Part shown: positions 5,819-11,390 of the stretch, piece by piece
How positions within the stretch are numbered: the stretch's first letter is position 1
Layout: each line of letters opens with the position of its first letter
Assembly: GCA_021778935.1 (NCBI GenBank)
Contig: JAJYBQ010000054.1
Span: 1 to 11,390, forward strand
DNA length: 11,390 nucleotides
Direction of reading: 5' to 3'
Origin: Pseudomonadota bacterium
Lineage (GTDB): Bacteria > Pseudomonadota > Gammaproteobacteria > Burkholderiales > Burkholderiaceae
The notes under the pieces: model-generated
What the model saw: only the letters and a program-made list of their open reading frames with translations
The model's database searches: none
What the model was told of the DNA's origin: nothing
Program-made: the position numbers and the translations under genes

Positions 5819-5936
5819 GAAACACCTCCCCTGTCGTGGTTGATGGGCGCGAAAGCCCCGGATTCCGGAAGCAACCGATCATGCGCCCCGGTGCTTCCTC
5901 TGCGCCGGACGGCACGGCCGCATTGTTCCTGATTTT
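5819..5936 (-). promoter_or_regulatory. 118-base structured 5' leader of the 26-residue gene
   Basis: The predicted transcript has about 118 untranslated bases, longer than its 81-base coding region. It contains CCGGA-T-TCCGG (5858-5868), GGAAGCA (5867-5873) pairing with TGCTTCC (5892-5898), and GGGC/GCCC flanking gcgaaa. The first two helices share bases and cannot form together fully. No known riboswitch class is recognised. Confidence 0.4.
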
Positions 5937-5942
5937 TCGGCG

Positions 5943-5970
5943 ATTGTACCCATTTTGTCCTGTTGGGCAA
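5943..5970 (-). promoter_or_regulatory. Sigma-70-like promoter for the 26-residue gene
   Basis: On the minus strand, TTGCCC (5970-5965) and TACAAT (5948-5943) are separated by 16 bases. The -10 hexamer matches the consensus at five of six positions and the -35 at four of six. The spacer is relatively AT-rich for this genome. The predicted start is an A near 5936. The plus-strand side of this 291 bp gap (5819-6109), upstream of ppk2, shows no clear promoter. Confidence 0.6.
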
Positions 5971-6109
5971 GCGTCGCGTCCGAGTCGACCGCGATCGATG
6001 GGCCGCGGCGCGCGGACGGGATCGCCACCGTCAATGGGCGCGGCACGGCGCGACCTGCCGTACGGGCGGGATGGTGGACGGGTCGAGGGTTTCGGCGTAG
6101 TGTCGCCGC

Positions 6110-6868
6110 ATGACAGCAAAAGGCGAATCGTACAAATCGGAGTTGCGCCGCCTGCAGATCGAGTTGGTTCGCGCGCATCGGCACGCCATTGCGCATGGGC
6201 AGCGCGTTCTCGTGATCTTCGAGGGGCGCGATGCCGCCGGCAAGGATGGGACGATCAAGCGCATCGTCGAGCATCTGAGCCCGCGCGACACGCGCGTGGT
6301 GGCGCTGAGCAAGCCATCGGACCACGAACTGGGTCAGTGGTACTTCCAGCGATACGTTTCCCACTTGCCCACCGCCGGGGAGTTCGTGCTGTTCAACCGG
6401 AGCTGGTACAACCGGGCCGGCGTGGAACGGGTGATGGGCTTCTGTACCGAGGCGGAAACCGAAACCTTCCTGCATGGCGTCGTACCCTTCGAGCGGATGC
6501 TCGGACAGGCGGGAATCCAGGTGATCAAGTACTACCTCGATATCAGCCGCGACGAGCAGACTCGGCGGCTGAAGGCCCGCGCTTCGGACCCGCTCACGCA
6601 ATGGAAGTCCAGTCCGGTCGACGCCGCGGCGCCGGGGCACTGGGATGACTATTCCCGTGCGCGCGACGAAATGTTGCGCCGGACCCACGACCGTGCGGCG
6701 CCCTGGGTCATTGCCCGGGCCGACGACAAGAAACTGGCGCGGCTCAACGTCATCCGCGATCTCGCGCGCCGGATCGAGTGGCCGGACAAGGCGAAAAACC
6801 TGCCGGAACCCGACGAGCGGGTGGTATTCGAATACCGGCCCGGCCGCGCGAACCGCCTCGCGAAATGA
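6110..6868 (+). CDS. ppk2: Polyphosphate kinase 2 family protein
   Basis: A 252-residue one-domain PPK2, a P-loop kinase that transfers phosphate between polyphosphate and nucleotides, typically making nucleoside di- or triphosphates from polyphosphate. The Walker A segment is FEGRDAAGKDGTIKRI (38-52, with Asp41 and Lys45), the Walker B region is LFNRSWYNRAGVERVMGF (94-111), and the lid carries DPLTQWKSSPVD (160-171). The C-terminal IEWPDKAKNLPEPDE is typical too. Length matches class I short PPK2 enzymes. Whether AMP, ADP or GDP is the preferred acceptor cannot be read safely from sequence. ATG at 6110 is at the expected family start but lacks a good ribosome binding site. No ppk1 or ppx is in the window, and the gene appears to be monocistronic. 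Confidence 0.95.
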   Translation: MTAKGESYKSELRRLQIELVRAHRHAIAHGQRVLVIFEGRDAAGKDGTIKRIVEHLSPRDTRVVALSKPSDHELGQWYFQRYVSHLPTAGEFVLFNRSWYNRAGVERVMGFCTEAETETFLHGVVPFERMLGQAGIQVIKYYLDISRDEQTRRLKARASDPLTQWKSSPVDAAAPGHWDDYSRARDEMLRRTHDRAAPWVIARADDKKLARLNVIRDLARRIEWPDKAKNLPEPDERVVFEYRPGRANRLAK

Positions 6869-6913
6869 GTGCTGCGCGCCGACGCACCCCACAGCCGTAA
6901 GAGGTGGAGGCTG

Positions 6914-6940
6914 GCGGCACTAGCTTTCGCTGTGTGCCGC
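6914..6940. other. Hairpin at the end of the ArsR-family gene
   Basis: GCGGCAC (6914-6920) and GTGCCGC (6934-6940) form a perfect 7 bp stem with a 13-base loop spanning the arsR-family stop codon, in the convergent junction with ppk2. There is no T-run on either strand, so a terminator role is only possible. Confidence 0.3.
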
Positions 6941-7339
6941 GTCCCGCGATTTCTTCGGCACCCGCTTGCGCGCCGGAGGCGCAAACCAGTCCCGCTGCTG
7001 CGCCGTATCGTCGAGCTGCTGCGCAATGCGTCCGCAGACCAGGTCGCACAAGGCGTAGATCGAATCGTCCGCGATGCGGTAATACACCGCCGTGCCGCGG
7101 CTCTCCCGGGCGACCAGTCCATGCTGCGTCAGCATCGCCAGATGGCGCGAGATGTTGGCCGAGGTATAGCCGCACAGATGTGCGAGTTCGCCGACGTTGT
7201 GTTCGCGCTGGCGCAGCAGGTTGAGGATCTGCAGGCGTGTCGGTTCCGACAGGACCTGGAAATATGCCGCGACCTGCTCCAGTGCTTCGATTGGCAGTCC
7301 ATCCATCCGTGCGCATACCGCTTTGGGTGTGGTGGTCAT
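6920..7339 (-). CDS. ArsR/SmtB-family winged-helix repressor
   Basis: A 139-residue regulator. AAYFQVLSEPTRLQILNLLRQ (24-44) and NVGELAHLCGYTSANISRHLAMLTQHGLVARESRGTAVYY (48-87) give the full ArsR-type HTH and wing. The classical ArsR CVC motif is absent. Instead there are Cys56 within the HTH and the pair Cys98/Cys102 (CDLVC) in the C-terminal dimerisation helix, plus Cys9, so sensing by thiols or a different metal site is possible. The last 20 residues are a basic tail. It is divergent from the adaptor-RND operon and presumably represses it through the palindrome at 7461-7478. GAGG seven bases upstream supports the ATG at 7339. Confidence 0.92.
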   Translation of the reverse strand: MTTTPKAVCARMDGLPIEALEQVAAYFQVLSEPTRLQILNLLRQREHNVGELAHLCGYTSANISRHLAMLTQHGLVARESRGTAVYYRIADDSIYALCDLVCGRIAQQLDDTAQQRDWFAPPARKRVPKKSRDAAHSES

Positions 7340-7410
7340 CGTGATGCCTCATGCGGTTGGAATCTTCCGGCAACTGCCGGCGCCTCCAGGGTGCCGCCGC
7401 CCGATCCCAT
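7336..7410 (-). other. Possible 24-codon leader reading frame in front of the ArsR-family gene
   Basis: Reading on the minus strand from an ATG at 7410, a short frame MGSGGGTLEAPAVAGR... ends in a TGA that overlaps the ArsR start as ATGA. This is the arrangement of translational coupling. GAGG lies nine bases before the ATG, a weak spacing. The peptide is not recognisable and could be a chance frame. Confidence 0.2.
7367..7380. repeat. 14 bp palindrome in the leader of the ArsR-family gene
   Basis: CCGGCA-ac-TGCCGG is a perfect 6+2+6 inverted repeat, 28 bases before the ArsR-family ATG. It could be a leader hairpin. Its base composition is unlike the AT-rich operator at 7461, so it is unlikely to be a second copy of that site. 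Confidence 0.3.
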
Positions 7411-7457
7411 GTCGATGGTACCTCGTTGCGGGATCCGGGATGCGGCATTTTTATCGC

Positions 7458-7486
7458 TTGACTAATTAGCTGATTAGTTACATAGT
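7458..7486 (+). promoter_or_regulatory. Promoter of the adaptor-RND efflux operon
   Basis: TTGACT (7458-7463), an exact 17-base spacer and CATAGT (7481-7486) form a good sigma-70 promoter on the plus strand. The -35 matches at five of six positions and the -10 at four of six. It sits in the most AT-rich patch of this region. The predicted start near 7493 gives a leader of about 168 bases. Apart from this promoter, its operator, leader hairpins and the arsR-side palindrome, the 322 bp gap 7340-7661 shows nothing else. Confidence 0.7.
7461..7478. promoter_or_regulatory. Probable ArsR-family operator
   Basis: ACTAATTAGCTGATTAGT is an 18 bp palindrome with one mismatched pair. It covers the end of the -35 hexamer and nearly the whole spacer of the pump promoter. 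Binding there would exclude RNA polymerase, and release on effector binding would open the operon. AT-rich imperfect palindromes of this kind are typical of ArsR/SmtB operators. It also lies upstream of the divergent regulator, allowing autoregulation. Confidence 0.7.
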
Positions 7487-7526
7487 ACGCAAAACGGCGG
7501 TACGGCGCCATACCTGGTTGGGGTGA

Positions 7527-7575
7527 TTCCCGGCGGAATGCCGGGAACGCGGGGGAGAGTCGGTTGCTTTCCCGG
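7527..7575 (+). promoter_or_regulatory. Alternative hairpins in the leader of the efflux operon
   Basis: TTCCCGGC (7527-7534) and GCCGGGAA (7540-7547) form a perfect 8 bp stem with a 5-base loop. A second TTCCCGG copy at 7569-7575 can pair with the same CCGGGAA (7541-7547), so the two helices are mutually exclusive. No T-run follows either one. Attenuation or RNA-level control is possible but unproven. Confidence 0.4.
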
Positions 7576-7661
7576 TCCGCACTCCTTGCACGCAGGGTTT
7601 TTCGTGGGGAAGATCTGCAGGCGCCGTTGTTGGATGAAAACGAACTGTTTGCGAGGTGGCA

Positions 7662-8759
7662 ATGGTGGATGGGCACGGAGGGTCTCGATCGGCAATCCGC
7701 GTTCGGGCGGCGTGGCGCCGGCCGGCATGGGTTCCGGCGATGCTGATCGCCGCAGCGGTGGCCTTCGTGGCGATCAGTCCGCGGGCGCAGGCCGCGGGGT
7801 TGGCGACGGCGGTGGTCGTGTCGACGCCCGGTGACGGCGCGGAGAGTTACGACGGCGTCGTCGAGGCGGTCCGGCAGGCGGTGGTGTCGGCCCAGGTTCC
7901 GGGAACGATCGTCGCGATCCGGGTCAAGGCCGGGGATCGGGTGACGGCCGGACAGGTGCTCGTCCGGATCGATGCGCGGGCGGCCGAGCAGGATGCCGCG
8001 GCCAGCGAGGCGCAGGTTCGGGCGGCGCGCGCGGCACTCGACGTGGCGCGGCGCCAGGTTGCGCGCCAGCGCGAGTTGTTCCGCCGGAATTACATCAGCC
8101 AGGCGGCGATGGATCGCGCCGAGGCCCAGTTCCAGGCCACCCAGGCGCAGGTCGACGCGCAACTGGCGCAGGCCGGGGCGGCACGCACGCAATCGGGGTT
8201 CTACGTCGTGAAGGCGCCGTACGCCGGGGTGGTGTCGGCCGTGCCCGTCACGGTCGGCGACATGGCGATGCCGGGACGCCCGCTGCTGACGATCTATGAC
8301 CCGGCCAGGCTGCGCGTCAGCGCCGCGGTGCCGCAGTCGGCAGCCGAGGCGGTCGTTCCGGGCGCGTCGATCGCGGTCGATCTGCCGGGCCTCTCCGACT
8401 CCGCGACCCACCTTGCCGCGCATCGCGTCGAAGTGCTCCCCGCCGCCGACCCGGGAACGCATACCGTGGACGTGCGCGCCTCCCTTCCGCGCCGGCTGGC
8501 AGGCGTGGTGCCGGGCACCTTCGCGCGGCTCTGGCTGCCGGCGCCGGCGGGTGCGGCGACGCGCATCTTCGTGCCGGCGAGCGCCGTGGTCGTGCGGGCG
8601 GAAATGACCGGACTGTACGTGCTGGACGCCAAGGGCGATCCGCTGCTGCGCCAGGTGCGCCTCGGGCGCCGTGACGGCGACCGGGTCGAGGTTCTGGCCG
8701 GCGTCAGCCCCGGGGAGCGCATCGCGCTCGATCCCCAGGCCGCGGCACGGGTGCGCTGA
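7662..8759 (+). CDS. RND efflux periplasmic adaptor (HlyD/membrane fusion protein family)
   Basis: A 365-residue adaptor linking an inner-membrane RND pump to an outer-membrane channel. The N-terminus has a basic stretch then a hydrophobic segment (about 22 to 40) ending RAQA before residue 45, which looks like a cleavable signal peptide. No lipobox cysteine is seen. The lipoyl domain is split (QVPGTIVAIRVKAGDRVTAGQVLVRID at 78-104 and YVVKAPYAGVVSAVPVTVGD at 181-200) around an alpha-helical hairpin of about 105 to 178 rich in Ala, Gln and Arg. Beta-barrel and membrane-proximal domains follow. ATG 7662 is preferred to an in-frame GTG at 7656 because GAGG at 7653-7656 is correctly spaced for it. 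Its stop shares one base with the RND start (TGATG), so they are coupled. Confidence 0.92.
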   Translation: MVDGHGGSRSAIRVRAAWRRPAWVPAMLIAAAVAFVAISPRAQAAGLATAVVVSTPGDGAESYDGVVEAVRQAVVSAQVPGTIVAIRVKAGDRVTAGQVLVRIDARAAEQDAAASEAQVRAARAALDVARRQVARQRELFRRNYISQAAMDRAEAQFQATQAQVDAQLAQAGAARTQSGFYVVKAPYAGVVSAVPVTVGDMAMPGRPLLTIYDPARLRVSAAVPQSAAEAVVPGASIAVDLPGLSDSATHLAAHRVEVLPAADPGTHTVDVRASLPRRLAGVVPGTFARLWLPAPAGAATRIFVPASAVVVRAEMTGLYVLDAKGDPLLRQVRLGRRDGDRVEVLAGVSPGERIALDPQAAARVR

Positions 8760-11390
8760 TGACCCGACATCACGCCGACTCCCGCCTGGGCGTGTCGGGT
8801 CGCCTGGCCGGGTTTTTCATGGAGCACCGGCTCACGCCGCTGCTCGCCCTCGTCGCCCTGCTGCTTGGAACCTTCGCGCTGTTGGTGACGCCGCGTGAGG
8901 AGGACCCGCAGATCAACGTGACGATGGCCAATGTGCTCATCCCGTTCCCGGGGGCGAGCGCGCGCGACGTCGAACAGATGGTCGCGGGTCCGGCCGAACA
9001 GGCGCTGTCGCGCGTCGTCGGCATCGACCATGTGATGTCGGTGTCCCGCCCGGGCATGGCGGTTCTCACCGTGCAGTTCAAGGTCGGCGTGCCCCGCACC
9101 ACCGCCCTGGTGCGGATGTACAACACCGTCGAGTCGCACCGTGACTGGTTTCCCCGCGGCCTCGGGGTGCTGCCGCCGGTGGTCAAGCCCAAGGGCATCG
9201 ACGACGTGCCCATCGTTGCGCTGACGCTCTACCGCACCGACGGCCAGGGCGGCGCCGATGACGTGGAGCGGGTCGCGCACAGCATCGAGTCCGATCTCAA
9301 GCGCGTCCCGGGGGTGCGCGAGGTCACCACGATCGGCGGCCCGGGCCGCGCCGTGATGGTCTACATGGATCCCGCCCGCATGGCCGGCGCGGGCGTGACC
9401 GTGGCGAACCTGCGCGCCGCACTGCAGGCGGCGAACGAGGGCTTGCCGATCGGTGGCCTCATCTCGGGCAACCACGCCGTCGCGGTGTCGACGGGGCCGT
9501 TCCTGCGCGATGCGCAGGATGCCTCCGATCTCATCGTCGCCGTGCATGACGGTCGCCCGGTGTATCTCAAGGACGTCGCCTCGGTGCGCGACGGTCCGCC
9601 GCCGCCCGAGCACTACGTGTGGTACGCCGACGACGGCGGCGGCAACGTCCACAACCATGCCGGCCCTTGGCCCGAATATGCGGCGGTGACCCTCGCCATC
9701 ACCAAGAAGCCGGGCGAAAACGCGATCCAGGTGGCCGACGCCGTGATGCGCCGGGCGGCTGTCCTGCGCAACACGGTGATCCCCGCCGACGTGCACGTGG
9801 CGGAGACGCGCAACTACGGCAAGACCGCCAACGACAAGGCGCAGAAGCTGATCGAGAAGCTGTTGTTCGCGACCGCATCGGTCGTCGCGCTGGTGTATCT
9901 CGCGATGGGCCGGCGGGAGGCGCTGATCGTCGGCAGCGCGGTGATCCTGACGCTGACGGTGACCCTGTTCGCGTCCTGGGCCTGGGGGTTCACGCTGAAC
10001 CGGGTATCGCTGTTCGCCTTGATCTTCTCCATCGGGATCCTCGTTGACGACGCGATCGTGGTCGTCGAGAACATCCATCGCCATCATCAGCTGTTCCCCG
10101 GCAAATCGCTGGCCGAGATCATTCCCGGCGCGGTCGACGAGGTCGGCGGACCGACGATTCTCGCCACCCTGACGGTAATCGCCGCCTTGCTCCCGATGGC
10201 CTTCGTGACCGGGCTCATGGGTCCGTACATGAGCCCGATCCCGATCAACGCCAGCATGGGCATGTTGCTCTCGCTCGCGATCGCCTTCGTTGTCACGCCC
10301 TGGCTGGCGCGGCGCTGGATGAAGGGGCATGCCGCGGCCGCCAACGAGGCCTGCGGCCCCGAGCATGATGGCGTGTCGGTGAGCCGCCTGACCGCAACCC
10401 TCGCTCCGGTGTTCCAGCGGGTCTTCCGTCCCCTGCTCGACCCCGCGCGGGGCGGGCGCAACCGCCGGATGCTCTGGGTGTTCATCTCCGCCCTGATCGC
10501 GATCTCGGTCGCGCTGCCGGTCGCCGGGTTGGTGATCCTCAAGATGCTGCCGTTCGACAACAAGTCGGAATTCCAGGTCGTCGTCGACATGCCGGCCGGC
10601 ACGCCGCTGGAAAAAACCGCCGCCGTCCTGCATGAGATGGGCGCGTACCTGTCCACGGTGCCCGAGGTCGTCAACTATCAGGCATACGCCGGGACCGCCT
10701 CGCCCATCAACTTCAACGGCCTGGTCCGCCAGTATTCCCTGCGGGCGGGCGGCAACGTCGGCGACATCGAGGTCAACTTGCTCGGCAAGCATGCGCGCAA
10801 GGCCGACAGTCACGCCATCGTGCTGCGCGTGCGGCCCCATCTCGACGCGATCGCCCGCCGCTTCGACGCTAACGTGAAGGTGGTGGAAGTTCCGCCGGGT
10901 CCGCCGGTGCTGGCGCCGATCGTCGCGGAAATCTATGGTCCGACGGCCGCCGGCCGCCTCCAGGTGGCCAAGGCGGTGCGCGCGGTGTTCGAGCGGACTC
11001 CGGACATCGTCGACGTCGACGACAGCAGCATTGCCTCGGCGCCGAAGATCAAGATCGACGTCGATCGCCACAAGGCGGCCCTGCTGGGAATCCCCGAATC
11101 GGCGGTGGTCCGCACGCTGCGCGCGGCGATGGATGGCGATTCGGTGACCTATCTCCACGATGGTTCCAAGTATCCGGTGCCGGTGGTGGTGCAACTCCCG
11201 CAGGAGCGCCTGGGCGACCTGCACTCCCTGATGCAGATGCGCGTGCGCAGCGCCGCGGGCCGCCTGGTGCCGATCGGCGAATTGGTGACCATTCGCCACA
11301 CCACGCTGGAGCAGCCGATCTATCACAAGGACCTGCTGCCGGTGAACTACGTGGTCGGCGACATGGCCGGCAAGATCGACAGCCCGCTCT
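8759..11390 (+). CDS. RND efflux transporter permease, C-terminus beyond the window
   Basis: An inner-membrane proton-driven efflux pump subunit; 877 residues are visible of an expected 1,020 to 1,060. It begins MTRHHADSRL with the first membrane helix at about 27 to 45, followed by EEDPQINVTMANVLIPFPGASARDVEQMV of the porter domain. In helix 4, GILVDDAIVVVENI carries Asp430 and Asp431, matching the AcrB proton-relay pair Asp407/Asp408. This double Asp is the hydrophobe/amphiphile type; the heavy-metal (CusA/CzcA) type has a different motif here. A helix like AcrB TM7 (MLWVFISALIAISVALPVAG) and most of the second periplasmic loop are present; the window ends in that loop, so helices 8 to 12 are missing. 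No TolC-like gene is visible. Drug or solvent export is likelier than metal export, despite the ArsR-type regulator next door. Confidence 0.93.
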   Translation, partial: MTRHHADSRLGVSGRLAGFFMEHRLTPLLALVALLLGTFALLVTPREEDPQINVTMANVLIPFPGASARDVEQMVAGPAEQALSRVVGIDHVMSVSRPGMAVLTVQFKVGVPRTTALVRMYNTVESHRDWFPRGLGVLPPVVKPKGIDDVPIVALTLYRTDGQGGADDVERVAHSIESDLKRVPGVREVTTIGGPGRAVMVYMDPARMAGAGVTVANLRAALQAANEGLPIGGLISGNHAVAVSTGPFLRDAQDASDLIVAVHDGRPVYLKDVASVRDGPPPPEHYVWYADDGGGNVHNHAGPWPEYAAVTLAITKKPGENAIQVADAVMRRAAVLRNTVIPADVHVAETRNYGKTANDKAQKLIEKLLFATASVVALVYLAMGRREALIVGSAVILTLTVTLFASWAWGFTLNRVSLFALIFSIGILVDDAIVVVENIHRHHQLFPGKSLAEIIPGAVDEVGGPTILATLTVIAALLPMAFVTGLMGPYMSPIPINASMGMLLSLAIAFVVTPWLARRWMKGHAAAANEACGPEHDGVSVSRLTATLAPVFQRVFRPLLDPARGGRNRRMLWVFISALIAISVALPVAGLVILKMLPFDNKSEFQVVVDMPAGTPLEKTAAVLHEMGAYLSTVPEVVNYQAYAGTASPINFNGLVRQYSLRAGGNVGDIEVNLLGKHARKADSHAIVLRVRPHLDAIARRFDANVKVVEVPPGPPVLAPIVAEIYGPTAAGRLQVAKAVRAVFERTPDIVDVDDSSIASAPKIKIDVDRHKAALLGIPESAVVRTLRAAMDGDSVTYLHDGSKYPVPVVVQLPQERLGDLHSLMQMRVRSAAGRLVPIGELVTIRHTTLEQPIYHKDLLPVNYVVGDMAGKIDSPL

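Noticed and set aside
5673..6119. 148-codon minus-strand frame covering the 26-residue gene region
   Set aside because: Composition is Arg/Pro-rich and non-descript and it crosses the promoter, leader and terminator of the small gene, which give a better explanation of the region.
7440..7455. ATGC-g-GCAT followed by TTTT as a plus-strand terminator
   Set aside because: The stem is only four base pairs and no gene on the plus strand ends upstream of it. The T-run is better explained as part of the AT-rich promoter/operator patch.
6750..8462. 570-codon minus-strand frame spanning ppk2's end, the ArsR-family gene and the adaptor
   Set aside because: It runs in a different frame from the ArsR-family gene and opposite the adaptor, and shows no recognisable domain or sensible composition.
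9599..9675. His/Asp/Gly-rich stretch in the RND first periplasmic region as a possible metal site
   Set aside because: His285, His298, His300, Asp291 and Asp292 lie in a segment that is variable in length and composition among RND pumps, and the helix-4 motif is not the heavy-metal type. The evidence is too weak to claim metal binding.
8294..11326. Very long minus-strand open frame (1,010 codons) opposite the adaptor and RND genes
   Set aside because: Its translation is rich in His, Arg, Asp and Gly with no domain, and it lies exactly opposite the well-supported RND frame. Long antisense frames are expected from GC-biased third codon positions.
1..11390. CRISPR arrays, tRNA or rRNA genes, insertion sequences, attachment sites
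   Set aside because: No regularly spaced repeats, cloverleaf-like segments, transposase frames or terminal inverted repeats with target duplications were seen on reading both strands.

Overview
The window is GC-rich (about two thirds G+C by eye), gene-dense DNA with short intergenic gaps and frequent GTG starts and overlapping stop/start codons. The protein families (ACR3, an Ada-type methyltransferase, a Crp/Fnr regulator next to a DUF2892 protein, an RND pump with an ArsR-type regulator, PPK2) fit a proteobacterium, probably a beta- or gammaproteobacterium. No rRNA, tRNA, insertion sequence, phage gene or CRISPR array is visible. It reads as ordinary chromosomal DNA carrying a set of stress-defence genes.

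Layout. (1) 1-886, plus strand: the 3' end of an ACR3 arsenite efflux pump, then a suicidal O6-alkylguanine-DNA methyltransferase. (2) 856-3188, minus strand: an aldo/keto reductase followed 5 bp later by a CLC-type chloride channel/antiporter. The CLC gene and the methyltransferase overlap tail to tail across a perfect hairpin. (3) 3300-4967, plus strand: a probable operon of a GFA-family zinc protein, a DJ-1/PfpI-family protein and a Crp/Fnr-family regulator. The last two overlap by ATGA. (4) 5000-5288: a perfect GTGA-N6-TCAC / TGAT-N4-ATCA palindrome with class II activator geometry in front of a small DUF2892 (YgaP-like) membrane protein, the likely target of that regulator. (5) 5314-5948, minus strand: two small membrane-protein genes. 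One encodes 67 residues. The other encodes only 26 residues, but has its own promoter, leader, strong ribosome binding site and terminator. (6) 6110-6868: a PPK2 polyphosphate kinase. (7) 6920-11390: an ArsR/SmtB-family repressor (minus) divergent from a periplasmic adaptor and an RND permease (plus, cut by the window end). A palindromic operator lies inside the spacer of the pump promoter.

Functional reading (inference): arsenite efflux, DNA-alkylation repair, an aldo/keto reductase, a GFA protein, a DJ-1 protein and a multidrug-type efflux pump together suggest handling of toxic metalloids and reactive carbonyl or alkylating compounds. The best candidates for something undescribed are the 26-residue gene with its structured leader, the 67-residue unknown membrane protein, the Crp/Fnr-DUF2892 regulatory unit, and the pump operon with its embedded operator and alternative leader hairpins. 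The RND gene has no stop before the window edge; it was read directly from the sequence and is open for all 877 visible codons.
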